From a virus, in IMG/VR virus record IMGVR_UViG_3300044613_004550, positions 1-39,706 of that record: a DNA stretch of 39,706 bases; one strand, given 5' to 3'. Positions within the stretch are counted from its first letter, which is position 1; every line of letters begins with the position of its first letter. The position numbers and the translations under genes were made by a program. Below, one piece after another: positions 10,301 to 19,585 of this stretch. The notes below the pieces were generated by a model, which was given only the letters and a program-made list of their open reading frames with translations, did not search any database and was not told where the DNA came from.

Positions 10301-13300
10301 CGGAGAAGGTGCCCAAGTTTACGGCCATGGGCTTTACTTGGCAGAAAGTTATGGCGTTGCAAAAACCTACGCAAAAACAGTTTCGCGCAAATTCGGAGCA
10401 AGCGAGGAGCAGCTGCGCGAATACTTTGCTGTCGGTTCGACTTATACAAGCTACGGCGGCGGCACCGACACCGTGTTGGATTTTCAATGGAACGATGGAA
10501 ATTGGAATGTCACAGTGCGTGGCGAAGACGGGCAGATTCGCAATCATTCCACCCAGCCGGATCGCCGCAAAATGGCGGCCAAAGGTGTAGAAGGAGCAGA
10601 GGGATTTTTTTACGAGGTCGAAATTAAGGCCAAGAAAAACGAGTTTTTGGATTGGGATGAGGCATACGGCGACCAGCCGGCATACATCAAGAAAGCGTTA
10701 AGCAAGGCAGAGGAGTTTTCTCCAGACACCTTGGAGTTACGTGGAACCGAAGCTGGAAAAGACATCTACGAGTATGCGGCATCTCTTGACGATTACGATC
10801 TTGATGCAACGACAAAGAAATTGCTGTCACTTGGAATTAAAGGCGTCCGGTATTTAGACCAAGGCAGCCGCACCCAATACCCCATTCAATGGCGCAAGTA
10901 TGACGGTGACCGCATTCCCAAAGCGGGGTGGCGCACCAGAATTGGCAACATGGCATTTCCCGAGGATGACCGGCACGCTTACATTTATCCGGTCAACACC
11001 GGCTTCGCTGTCTACGTGGAAGAACTCGGCAACGGCGAAATCAATGACGTGGCCATGGGATTCCACGCCACGCTCGAGGAAGCCAAAGCCGAGGTAGAGG
11101 CGGCATTCGGACCCACTTACAACTACGTCATTTTTGATGAAGGATTAGTCGAAATACTGACGCGCAACGGACAGCCGATTGCCACGCCGGAATCCACGTT
11201 TGCCATCAGCCCGCAGTCAGATCCAATTGTGGCTGCTGCTGTTAGGGAGAAAGACGGGACTGTCTTTACAGGGCCTCTCCACACGAATGCCATCGAGGCG
11301 GCCAAAGAAGCCGGCTACACCGAGGGGGGCGAATATCCCAAAGAGAATTACGGGTTTGTTACCCGCGGTGGAAAATTCCTCACATCAGAGGAAGCGCGGG
11401 AATACGCCATCCAACAAAGACAGGTCACCCGCGCTGGCCTCGACAAATGGGAGCAAGAGTTGGGCATTGCCGATATGCCCGGTCTGGAATCCGGCGCATT
11501 TGCCTTGGCTCAAAGCGACATGCGCGACCAAGGCATGGCAGACCTCAACAAGTTGCCGGAAGGGATCACCACGCTTTCTGGCGGGGGATTAGTCGAAATT
11601 GGCTTGGAAGGATTGGTCACGCCAACGGTGGCAGTGGAATACAGTCCAGCGATTGCCCAAGCCTACCGGGCTGCCCACGGCGACCACGTGCTTGAGCAAG
11701 ACATTCGCACCACTTCGCTGGCGGAGCACCGCGGCAAATTTTATTACCATTCTTCGCCGGTGTGCAAAAATTCCTCGCTGCTGAAAAGCGCAGCCAAGGG
11801 CGGGGGCGAACAAGACTTGGACATCGAATCGGCCCAATCGGTAGCGCGGCACATTGAAGAAGTGCAGTCCCGCGTGGTCACCATTGAGAACGTGCCGGAA
11901 TACCGGAAGACCGAAGCCGCAAACATCATCCGCCGCGCTTTGGACGATCTGGGCTACACGTTTGACGAGGCGGTCTACAACGCCGCGGAATACGGAGCGC
12001 CCACCGCTCGCCGGCGTTACCTGCTTCGCGCCATCAAAGGCAATGTGCTGCTGGCTCCGCCTATGCCGGTCAAAGGACCAGGCTGGTATTCTACGGTGGC
12101 CGATATCATCGAAACCTTGCCCGATGATTCCATCGCCAAGGCCAAATACATCTACCGCTCGATGCGCGAGCAGGGCGTCGATCCCGACAACGTGACCGAG
12201 CCTTTGCTGGTCAGCGGCACTACGCTTTTCAAGAAGGTGGCCTTTGCCCGACCCGACCAGCCGGCGTTCACGTTCAAAGCCACACCGGCCACAATTGACC
12301 GGATTCTTCTGCCTGGTGGCCGCGTGAAGCGCGTGACGGCCCGAGCCAAGGCCCGCATGACCGGAATCCCCGACAGCTATCCTTTGCCGGAAGACGAGCG
12401 CACCGCGTTGACCATTATTGGAAACGGCGTCCCCCCCGCCTTGGTTCGCAACGTGTTTGGTCCGGTTATCATGCAGGCGCGTGAGATGGAGCAGGGGACC
12501 TTCTCTATCAATCCTTACCCAGACCGCGAGCAAGACCCTGGTGCTCCGCTAACCGAGACGGAGATTCGGGAGCAAGTCGAAGGCGAACCGGGGCTTACCG
12601 CGGACATCGAGGTAGACCCCGCCGTCTGGGAAACGCTCGATGACAAGCAGGGCCAGACATTCAGCATCCGGCCAGGTGCGCCCACCGAGGGCAATATTCC
12701 CCAGCTGCTCTACAAGCAACTCAAGGGGAAAAATGTGTTTTTCTATTTTGCCGACCGCATGCGCGTGGGCGAATACACGGGGCTTGATCCGGCCAGCGGC
12801 ATCAAAATCGCGCTACAAGGCGGCCCCAGTTATCCGTTTACGCTTGGCAATATCGACAGCGATGCCGGCTGGGCCTTTACCGATGACGGATCGGTCTTCA
12901 CCACCTTTGCCAACCGCGTCAAAGGAACAGACGGTATCGGCATTGTCTGCTTGTTCACAGAAGGCAACATCCGCGGCAACAAGACATTCCTCAAGGCGTA
13001 CATGGCCGAGGTGGCTTGGGCCGTAAAAAGCGGGAAGTTGACCAAGGACGATTGGCTGGCCGAGGCCAACCGCATCCGCCAAGCCACGCTGGGCAAGGCC
13101 AAGCGTGACGGCACCACCATTGGCGAAGGCAGGGCCGCATGGATTCCGCTTTGGAAGAAAGAGTGGACCACGCTAAAGCAGGCCGAAAAAGCCCTCGAGG
13201 CATCCACCTACGATATTCGCGGTGGCAGTTTCTTTGGCTTTGAGCCAACCAAGGTGGGCCAGAAAGGCTCGATCATTGGTGCGACCAAGTTAGTCGAAAA

Positions 13301-16300
13301 AGGATTTCCCAACATCGATGAGATGATCAAGGCAATGGAAGACCCGCGCTTTGCCGGACTGCAATACGGCGACATGGTTTCCGCGGTGCAATTCGACAAG
13401 GCTGACACCAAGCCTTACCGCGCCGGCGACCTCAACGTGAAGCAGCACGATTCCTATGATGTCATCATCAAAGGCAAGGGCCTCGGGATGTTCGACAAGC
13501 CCAAGAGTGTGCTGACCGTTATCAAAACAGACAAACCGAGAGCAGCAGCTTTGCGGGCACTGTCCATGAGCATGGCGCAAACCACCTTCGCCATCTCGCC
13601 GGCTTCCTACTACGGCGACCTTGAGTCCGCGGTGGCCGCGCTCAACAGCAACCCCGCCTTCCGCCGGGAGCGGGTGGCCGCGGTGCTTTCCAAATTCAAG
13701 CGGATCAAAGAGCAGTTTGCCAACAAGGCGGACCTCGAACCGCTTTCCATGCCCGAGGCCGTGGCCCAGCTGGAAGCCATCATCACGCTGCTTCCGCCGG
13801 ACGCACAATCCGAGGTGGGCGGATTCCGCCGGTTGCTTTCCTTTGCCACGGCCAAGGGCCGCCTCAATTACCTCACTGACCGCATTGCCAAGGCGGACGC
13901 CGCCTTGGAGAAATACCTCCGCACCGAATTGCAGGAGGACATCATGGATCTCCTCGAACGCGCCATTCCCAAGCGCGGGGAGAACAAGGTCCAGACCAGC
14001 AGCCTCGGGCCGGACGCCCAGCGCGTGGCCAACTTGGCCATCGCCGCCATCGAACTGGGCACCGACGAAACGTCCAACACCATGGCCGAGATCGAGGCCG
14101 CCTTGGCCAGCCCGGACATCACGCCGGACCGGCAAGAGCAGCTGCTCGAACAGTGGGGCGTGCTCAATGCCTTGGGCGACTTTTTCAATCGCTCCGCCTT
14201 GGAACTCGACCAGGCGCGGGTATTCCTTCGCCAGACGTTTGGGGCCGGACGCGCTATGTGGCGCATGCAGCAGGAGGCCCGCCGCAAGCAATACCGCGAC
14301 ATGGCCGAGGAACTGGCCGGCGGTCTGAAGAAGGCCACCGAGAACCAGATCGATAAGATGGATAAGGAAAACCCGTGGCTGAAGAACCCGCGGCAATTTG
14401 TCCTCTCGCACTATTCTTTCATGCAGCTGCTACGGAGCGTCCTGCCCAAGGCCGGCTTCCTCGAAACGTGGGAGCGGTCGATCCGCCAAGCCGAGATCGG
14501 GAGCAGTCGCTACCGGATGGACGCGGCCAAGCGGTTCATCGATACGCTCATGGCGGCCAGCGGCAAGAAGACCAGCTTTGGCGTGGGCCGGCTCATGTAC
14601 AATATGCGGAAGACGCGGAAGGCCGCGGTGCGCTACAAGGAGGGCTACAACGAGAAGCTCATCCGCCTGCCCATGGAAACGGCGGCCAACATCCTCGAGG
14701 GCCGCGCCTCGGCCAAGGCTTTCGGTCTGAATGCCGAGGCCGTGGCCAAGATGAGCGAAGCCTACCTGGCCGTGCCGATCATGCGCCGGCGCACCACGCC
14801 CTCCGGAGCCGTGCGCGAGACGCCCAACCGCCAGCAATTCCTCGAATTCTACGTGCTGAAAAGCGAGGGCACTGATGACAAATTGAACATGTCACCCGCC
14901 GAGGCCATGCAGTTTCTGCTCGCTTGGGACCAGAGCGAGGTGCAGGCCCGCATGCGCCGGCAGGGATGGACCGACGAATCCATCGAGGACATGCAGAAGA
15001 TGGTCACCTCGGTCCCCGGTGGGGAAGCCACGATGGATTTCCTCCGCCGCGAATACAAAGCCGGCGGGGATGCCGCGGACCCCGTCTACATGAAGATGTT
15101 TGGCATGGCCATGCCCCGCATCGAGAACTACGCGCCCACGCGCTACCGGCACAAGGATGACAGCAATGACCTTTCCCCCATGGGCAGTGCGCTCGAACTG
15201 GCCGGCACCACGCCCGGGTCCCTCAAGGCCCGCCAACGCCACGATGCCCGCATGCGCCGGACCGATGCCATCACCGTCTTCTTCCAGCACGCCGCCCAGA
15301 TGGGTCACTGGATTCACTTTGCCGAGATCAACCGCGAGATCCGCGGGGTGCTCAAAAACCAGAACGTGCGCGAATCGATGGAAGCCACCATGGGGCGGAG
15401 CGGGTTGCAGATCTTCGACCAGTGGATGGACACCTTGGCCCAGGGTGGGGGACGCCGCGCCATGGAACTGTCCGCGGACAAGGACATCTGGGCCGCCCTC
15501 ATCAGCGGCAAGAGCATTGCCTCGCTGGGATTCAGTGTCCGCACCCTTTTCATGCAGATCGACGCGGCCAGCCGTGCCGCCCTGGACATGGGCCTTGCCG
15601 AATACACCAAGACCGTCTTGGACCCGCGGTGGATGGCGGACATGCCCAAGGCGTGGAACTCGGACACCGTGCAACGGCGTCTCATCGAAGGCTCCCGTCC
15701 CGAGGTGCGCTACGTGTTCGAGCGGGCCGCGGTCCGCCCGAGCATGCTCCTCTGGGCCGCCCAGAAATCTATGTGGTCGATGCAGATGACCGATGCCGCG
15801 CTCACCAGCTTCACCGCGGCCATCGTCTACCGCAACGCTTACAACAAGGCCAAGAAAGCCGAGGCGTCCGATGCCATGGCCGAGCAGGCCGCCCTCGACG
15901 CCATGGACAAGGCGGTCTTCAACTACAGTCAGCCAATCGACATCACCAGCCGGTCGCTCCGGGAAGTCCAGGGCAATATGCTGCAAAAGGTCTACATGAT
16001 GTTCCTTTCGGACGCCCGTCTGAAGACGGCCCTCTTTGCCGAGGGCATCGGCCAGCTGGGCAAGGAAGGCGAGCGGGGCAAAGGTGCCAGCACCATTTCC
16101 GCGCTGATGATCATGGCCGTGGTCACCCAGACGATGGCCAACCTCTACCGCGATTGGTTCAGTGACGAGCCGGACGATGAGATCTGGACGCTCGAAGGCT
16201 ATGCCATGGCCATGATGCTGGCCCCGCTCTCCGGGTATATGCTGGTGGGCACCGTGGGTTCCACCGTGGTGCGCGAAGCATTCGGTGAAATGACATTCCA

Positions 16301-16520
16301 ATCGACCGATCCGGCCAACGAGATGATCGACCGCGGCATACGCTCCATCAAAGGCTGGGACAATACGTTCAACACCTCGGACCCCGAGGCCATGCTCAAG
16401 CAATGGAACAACCTGCTCCGCTTCGCCAGCTTCAACCCCACGCTCGCCGCGCCCGCGGCCCTGCTCAACTTCGCCAAACCCATCGTGGGCGCGATGGAAA
16501 ACGCGGAGAATCCCGAATAA
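7344..16520 (+). CDS. Giant polyvalent ejected virion protein with ADP-ribosyltransferase and C5-methyltransferase domains
   Basis: This 3058-residue protein occupies the gp16 / DarB-like position and is probably packaged and ejected with DNA. Visible parts in order: an N-terminal helical region (1-960) with a hydrophobic stretch near 410-440. Residues about 970-1277 are like the ADP-ribosyltransferase of polyvalent proteins (H-G-S near 970, GTGEGAQVYGHGLY, GVRYLDQGSR, NYVIFDEG). Residues about 1409-1711 hold a complete-looking cytosine-5 DNA methyltransferase: SGGGLVEIGL (motif I), VAVEY, SPVCKNSS with the catalytic Cys (motif IV), ENVPEY (VI), GAPTARRRYLLRA (VIII), GNGVPPAL (X). An unrecognised domain lies at about 1775-2075. 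The long helical C-terminus has hydrophobic segments near its end. TF(A/S)I recurs at 963, 1285, 1719, 1772 and 2081. Three regulatory-like 13-mers lie inside. Confidence 0.85.
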   Translation: MTPNEGQQLAIESRDRDLPDNHWNRVYTDPDYFGEFAKRPAIQTGASLSPFPETYAKRQANIAYLSSSLEIPAEEMPAIYEAKKNEIGKTALQTPTLSDEGLFNYFKKQFDRENEVNTAADGIYQEVQKSVFQGLFNSQAGTDITGQPAYRPLLEQKLTEAGEILSDEDRLRIRENADKMADNLRRANDSIGDEARWLFDIVSKQTGRGQEYELAGEQPNPAGTVGGLGPVMNLAVKQPEAAPAGEVDLNDPEMLNFQTEQILEKFADMPTERRQSIYLLAGAFAELNQVDKGVFYQAAETLGRFLTREMGERISRNFTEESIRGQQRLLQSDLPLYEATNLDGSKGLSQAPTSGQAPITAEQREKLKADAARKLKILQIKRELVNLADTQIDPIKVVTDWPTWEQGFYGFVGSIPYAGIAAIPFVGFPAITASFFGQYKDDLLLEYPDMDPDQAAAISALAAPMAAGLELIQANLVMGRFVSLDRAIKFFLKPSRNPMTRIIARGTASFGLETGIELSQNRVLPILQTLGAALSDDIPDYDWRKDIEAFDEELGVTAVTMLLFTLTGLPFITSQEIGRNAAYLQDKKMLKYFGMSEAQAERVSTSLTKKERVAAFKEAEAARDPALIEAGRRQLFVDTMAQLQEPADPFQPSIRRDGDRFTVLDAEGNTIADRVDVDTAFYEFERIAGSSETLFASVQGELINALLEAGQATNPEGFSEQIQVATQEVINRYNNMTPEQLQRRIAQWERETGQTWQPGAAVNITAVNTLEQVKEGLFQSITRVVKAKSPEEIRAVLEDRAEGQYKMALQAGQFSEADMVGWIREYESGTGDSLLEEDFTSRDVVEAVSTMSVAYYSGNLDNARVSSRLRAFFEALKEYFAAIFARGIRIKEAIAAGQIAPEFEAFLAQSVGLDIDRQIGVQAAQQARAEVNGRTEPPRATALDPNAPAVMLADGSMVVGPTTFAIRARHGSAAKFDRFDMSFVGTGEGAQVYGHGLYLAESYGVAKTYAKTVSRKFGASEEQLREYFAVGSTYTSYGGGTDTVLDFQWNDGNWNVTVRGEDGQIRNHSTQPDRRKMAAKGVEGAEGFFYEVEIKAKKNEFLDWDEAYGDQPAYIKKALSKAEEFSPDTLELRGTEAGKDIYEYAASLDDYDLDATTKKLLSLGIKGVRYLDQGSRTQYPIQWRKYDGDRIPKAGWRTRIGNMAFPEDDRHAYIYPVNTGFAVYVEELGNGEINDVAMGFHATLEEAKAEVEAAFGPTYNYVIFDEGLVEILTRNGQPIATPESTFAISPQSDPIVAAAVREKDGTVFTGPLHTNAIEAAKEAGYTEGGEYPKENYGFVTRGGKFLTSEEAREYAIQQRQVTRAGLDKWEQELGIADMPGLESGAFALAQSDMRDQGMADLNKLPEGITTLSGGGLVEIGLEGLVTPTVAVEYSPAIAQAYRAAHGDHVLEQDIRTTSLAEHRGKFYYHSSPVCKNSSLLKSAAKGGGEQDLDIESAQSVARHIEEVQSRVVTIENVPEYRKTEAANIIRRALDDLGYTFDEAVYNAAEYGAPTARRRYLLRAIKGNVLLAPPMPVKGPGWYSTVADIIETLPDDSIAKAKYIYRSMREQGVDPDNVTEPLLVSGTTLFKKVAFARPDQPAFTFKATPATIDRILLPGGRVKRVTARAKARMTGIPDSYPLPEDERTALTIIGNGVPPALVRNVFGPVIMQAREMEQGTFSINPYPDREQDPGAPLTETEIREQVEGEPGLTADIEVDPAVWETLDDKQGQTFSIRPGAPTEGNIPQLLYKQLKGKNVFFYFADRMRVGEYTGLDPASGIKIALQGGPSYPFTLGNIDSDAGWAFTDDGSVFTTFANRVKGTDGIGIVCLFTEGNIRGNKTFLKAYMAEVAWAVKSGKLTKDDWLAEANRIRQATLGKAKRDGTTIGEGRAAWIPLWKKEWTTLKQAEKALEASTYDIRGGSFFGFEPTKVGQKGSIIGATKLVEKGFPNIDEMIKAMEDPRFAGLQYGDMVSAVQFDKADTKPYRAGDLNVKQHDSYDVIIKGKGLGMFDKPKSVLTVIKTDKPRAAALRALSMSMAQTTFAISPASYYGDLESAVAALNSNPAFRRERVAAVLSKFKRIKEQFANKADLEPLSMPEAVAQLEAIITLLPPDAQSEVGGFRRLLSFATAKGRLNYLTDRIAKADAALEKYLRTELQEDIMDLLERAIPKRGENKVQTSSLGPDAQRVANLAIAAIELGTDETSNTMAEIEAALASPDITPDRQEQLLEQWGVLNALGDFFNRSALELDQARVFLRQTFGAGRAMWRMQQEARRKQYRDMAEELAGGLKKATENQIDKMDKENPWLKNPRQFVLSHYSFMQLLRSVLPKAGFLETWERSIRQAEIGSSRYRMDAAKRFIDTLMAASGKKTSFGVGRLMYNMRKTRKAAVRYKEGYNEKLIRLPMETAANILEGRASAKAFGLNAEAVAKMSEAYLAVPIMRRRTTPSGAVRETPNRQQFLEFYVLKSEGTDDKLNMSPAEAMQFLLAWDQSEVQARMRRQGWTDESIEDMQKMVTSVPGGEATMDFLRREYKAGGDAADPVYMKMFGMAMPRIENYAPTRYRHKDDSNDLSPMGSALELAGTTPGSLKARQRHDARMRRTDAITVFFQHAAQMGHWIHFAEINREIRGVLKNQNVRESMEATMGRSGLQIFDQWMDTLAQGGGRRAMELSADKDIWAALISGKSIASLGFSVRTLFMQIDAASRAALDMGLAEYTKTVLDPRWMADMPKAWNSDTVQRRLIEGSRPEVRYVFERAAVRPSMLLWAAQKSMWSMQMTDAALTSFTAAIVYRNAYNKAKKAEASDAMAEQAALDAMDKAVFNYSQPIDITSRSLREVQGNMLQKVYMMFLSDARLKTALFAEGIGQLGKEGERGKGASTISALMIMAVVTQTMANLYRDWFSDEPDDEIWTLEGYAMAMMLAPLSGYMLVGTVGSTVVREAFGEMTFQSTDPANEMIDRGIRSIKGWDNTFNTSDPEAMLKQWNNLLRFASFNPTLAAPAALLNFAKPIVGAMENAENPE
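11142..11154 (+). promoter_or_regulatory. GGRTTAGTCGAAA motif, copy 2 (in-gene)
   Basis: Exact 13-mer inside the giant gene at the end of the ADP-ribosyltransferase-like domain, read in frame as G-L-V-E with a TTA leucine codon. Confidence 0.75.
11586..11598 (+). promoter_or_regulatory. GGRTTAGTCGAAA motif, copy 3 (in-gene)
   Basis: Exact 13-mer inside the giant gene, encoding G-L-V-E within the cofactor-binding motif I of the methyltransferase domain. It is in the same reading frame as copy 2, 444 bases downstream. Confidence 0.75.
13287..13299 (+). promoter_or_regulatory. TTAGTCGAAA motif, copy 4 (in-gene, degenerate left end)
   Basis: The full 10-base core is preceded by AAG instead of GGR. 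It encodes K-L-V-E-K in the unrecognised domain of the giant protein, in the same reading frame as the other in-gene copies. Confidence 0.55.
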
Positions 16521-16553
16521 TCCGCTTGTCCCTCTGACGCAACGCTGCACTAT

Positions 16554-16566
16554 TTTCGACTAATCC
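16554..16566 (-). promoter_or_regulatory. GGRTTAGTCGAAA motif, copy 5 (inverted)
   Basis: Exact 13-mer on the minus strand in the 47-base gap before the tailspike gene. Only one base separates it from the ATG at 16568, so it occupies the place of a ribosome binding site. Confidence 0.85.
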
Positions 16567-16567
16567 C

Positions 16568-19500
16568 ATGGCTCTGCAAAACGACACATCTCGGATTCAA
16601 TACAATGGCAACAACTCGACCACCTCGAGCTATGCCATTCCCTTTGTTTTCTTCGAGAACGCGCACATCAAGTGCGTGGTGACGAGCAGCGCCGGCGTCG
16701 ATACCACGCTCGCCCTGGGCAGCGGGTATAACGTCACCGGAGCGGCCAACGCTAACGGCGGAAGCCTCACCACAACCGCCGCGGTCCCCACCTCGAGCAA
16801 GGTCACCATCTTCCGCGAAGTCCCCGCTACCCAGACCACCAGCTACCAAGAGGGCGGAGATTTCCCCGCGGCCAGCCATGAGCGGGCACTGGACAAGCTG
16901 ACCATGATCGCCCAGCAGACCAAGCGTCTGGCCGACCGCGCCCTCAAGGTCCCCGAAACCCAGAACAACCCGAACGACCTGCCCAACGCCGGTAGTGGGA
17001 AAAAGCTGCTTGGTATCGATAACGGTTCGCTGACGTGGAACGACGAGCGTCAACTTCCACCTTACCCAACAGGTTCCGGTCAAAAGTTGTTAGTTCATCC
17101 CGGCGGATCTGCTGATCCAAGTTGGCAAACCGCACCCGCAATTGCTGATGGGCCAATTACTACCAACAATAGCCTTTACAATTTTTCACATCCTACGGGA
17201 TTCGGAGGACCTACCTACACAAGCCCAATTCCTCGATATGATGATGAACGATGGAGCGAAACGATAAATGTGAAAGATTGGGGTGCTGTGGGTGATGGCG
17301 TCACCGATGATTATTTGGCTATTCAAAGAGCGATTGCCGCCAGTTACATGACCATTGATCCGGCGAACCACAGCCTTGATCCCGCCGTACCATCAAATTG
17401 GATGGCTTTTCCTTTGGAGCCATCTTTTGTCAGCGGCACTTACAGCAGATCTGGCAATACAGTGACAGTGACTACAGCTTCTGCTCATTTCTTATCGAAC
17501 GGCGATTTGGTGTATTTTAATTTTACAAGCGGCGCAGCTGCTGATGGCGGATACATTGTGACCGTTGTCAACTCAACCACTTTTACAATAACGCATCTAC
17601 AAGCTGGAGCCACAAGCGGCAACGTGCAGTTGCATCCGCCGTTGCCGGTTCTTTTTTATGGGACGGGCAGGCGAAAGATCCTATTTCCGCAAGGCGTTTA
17701 CAAAATCAGCAAGCCAATTGTTGTCGCGCAAGGCGTCTGGATTGAAGGCATGACATCGCAGCAAGGATGTTTGATAACAAGTGATCCTTCGTATTCCGGT
17801 CACTACATTATGGATTACCATTTGTGGATTGAGTATAATTGGTATTTCAAACGTCCCGCTTCTGAAAAATCATCAGTGTATCCTTGGGCCTATAACCACG
17901 GTCTGCAAATTAAAAATTTTTGGTTGAAGGGTAACAACGCCTATACGCAAGCCCTTCCCGATACTTTTGCATATCGCAGACTTCCTCTGTTGGGTGGGTC
18001 CGGGGAGCAAGTCACAACCGCATCTGGAACATCTGGATCAACTACAGTGACTATTGCTGGAGCAAGAATGTACTTGGCCGTGACCGAGCCTAAATGGCGC
18101 ATTAAATTTGCAAATCACTCAACTGTTTACGAACTGGCATCTCGAAGTGTAGATGGCTTGCAAATAACTCTTGCGACACCATTAACACAAAACGTGCCTG
18201 CTGGCACGGTTGTGCTATTAGGAACTCCAAGTCATGTAGGTATTGAAGTCTGCGGCGGCGAAGATAGCTCTATTGAAAATTGCTCCGCCCATTCTTTTGA
18301 CGTTGGTATATGGCAGCCTTATGGCAGTCCGGGAAGCTATACTGAAAATTGTTCAGTATGGAATTGCGATGTGGGGTTTTGGTATGACGTTAGCCCTTCA
18401 ATTATTGTCCGTCCTTCGGGGGATGGCATGAATACGTATTATAGGATGGGCATTGGTATATTCGCGCCAGTGTCAACCACCATTATATCTTGCAAACACG
18501 AAGCCGCGGGTGCCAATTATCGGGCATTTATTGAGCACATGTGTGCCGAGCAGACGAGTGCCAGTAATTTAAACGTCATTGGTGGCAGCTTCAATGCTAT
18601 CTATGTGGCTACAAGTGGCCCGAGGCAGGATTGGGAAAACAAAACTTTGATTGAGTTGTATACTCAATCGTTTGACTTTTACGGCAATGTTTCTGTCACC
18701 GGTATTAACACCATGAACTATTGCCAGTTCCAAGCGAGACTACGCCGCGATTACAACAGAGACGTTTTGTATTTGTGGCCTACGGAGCAAGGCGGTGTAA
18801 GCGGATTGCATCGCTTTACTGCCGGAACCATGTCGCGTGTTGGCGCGGGACTGATGGAGAAGTATTTGCCTTCTGCTGGCAATTTTCGTTTTACGCCTTA
18901 TACGCTTGATAGCTCCGTGCCGGGGTCGCCACGATATTCTGGGGCTGGCATTCTACTTGACGGTCAAGCTGGATTGCACGGCATCGCTACGTTCACAAGA
19001 ACAGGAACGACGGCTACGGTCACAAGCGAAACCGATCACAAACTGACGGCTGGAGATTGGGTCCAACTTATTGGCTCTGGATTAACATTCCCAGAAGTTG
19101 ATGGGGAAGGATTTGAAAATAGCTCTTACAACGGAGTTGCCAAAGTGCAAACCGTAATCAATGCCACGCAATTCACATTGCTGTGTAACAATGCCGGTCC
19201 TGCCAGCGGCTCTGGCTCACTGTATTGCATGCGAATAACAGACATGCACACAATTATCAACAATGAGCACCGCTTTCAAATGCCAGTAAATCTTGGCTGG
19301 AACGGAACAACGCGATTGGCATTTGGATTTTTTGACAAAATGAAACGGCTTGTCACCGGCATCCGGGTGGCCGCCGCCGGGGTTGGCGACCTGTGGGCCA
19401 GCGGGGCTTTGAGACTTGGAGGAACTATTGGTGCTCCGACTGCTATTATATCTTCTGGACCGAATGCCCCAACTGAAAATTTGCCAAACGGCTCACTGTA

Positions 19501-19585
19501 TTTGCGAACTAACGGTGACGCATCAACAACCCTCTATGTTCGTTCCGGCGGAGCATGGAATCCCCTTGCATCTTATGAATCCTAA
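16568..19585 (+). CDS. Tailspike / tail fibre with pectate-lyase-like beta-helix
   Basis: The 1005-residue protein has an N-terminal region (about 1-150) resembling the virion-attachment domain of T7 gp17-type fibres (opening NDTSRIQYNGN..., then helical SHERALDKLTMIAQQTKRLADRA). From about residue 230 it has VKDWGAVGDGVTDDYLAIQRAI, the start signature of the pectate-lyase-type right-handed beta-helix. This suggests a depolymerase that degrades host surface polysaccharide. The C-terminus (PNGSLYLRTNGD...) is a common fibre tip motif. Base composition drops sharply after about 17040, while the attachment domain matches the rest of the genome. That is the usual sign of swapped receptor-binding modules. 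The end overlaps the next gene by 11 bases. Confidence 0.85.
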   Translation: MALQNDTSRIQYNGNNSTTSSYAIPFVFFENAHIKCVVTSSAGVDTTLALGSGYNVTGAANANGGSLTTTAAVPTSSKVTIFREVPATQTTSYQEGGDFPAASHERALDKLTMIAQQTKRLADRALKVPETQNNPNDLPNAGSGKKLLGIDNGSLTWNDERQLPPYPTGSGQKLLVHPGGSADPSWQTAPAIADGPITTNNSLYNFSHPTGFGGPTYTSPIPRYDDERWSETINVKDWGAVGDGVTDDYLAIQRAIAASYMTIDPANHSLDPAVPSNWMAFPLEPSFVSGTYSRSGNTVTVTTASAHFLSNGDLVYFNFTSGAAADGGYIVTVVNSTTFTITHLQAGATSGNVQLHPPLPVLFYGTGRRKILFPQGVYKISKPIVVAQGVWIEGMTSQQGCLITSDPSYSGHYIMDYHLWIEYNWYFKRPASEKSSVYPWAYNHGLQIKNFWLKGNNAYTQALPDTFAYRRLPLLGGSGEQVTTASGTSGSTTVTIAGARMYLAVTEPKWRIKFANHSTVYELASRSVDGLQITLATPLTQNVPAGTVVLLGTPSHVGIEVCGGEDSSIENCSAHSFDVGIWQPYGSPGSYTENCSVWNCDVGFWYDVSPSIIVRPSGDGMNTYYRMGIGIFAPVSTTIISCKHEAAGANYRAFIEHMCAEQTSASNLNVIGGSFNAIYVATSGPRQDWENKTLIELYTQSFDFYGNVSVTGINTMNYCQFQARLRRDYNRDVLYLWPTEQGGVSGLHRFTAGTMSRVGAGLMEKYLPSAGNFRFTPYTLDSSVPGSPRYSGAGILLDGQAGLHGIATFTRTGTTATVTSETDHKLTAGDWVQLIGSGLTFPEVDGEGFENSSYNGVAKVQTVINATQFTLLCNNAGPASGSGSLYCMRITDMHTIINNEHRFQMPVNLGWNGTTRLAFGFFDKMKRLVTGIRVAAAGVGDLWASGALRLGGTIGAPTAIISSGPNAPTENLPNGSLYLRTNGDASTTLYVRSGGAWNPLASYES

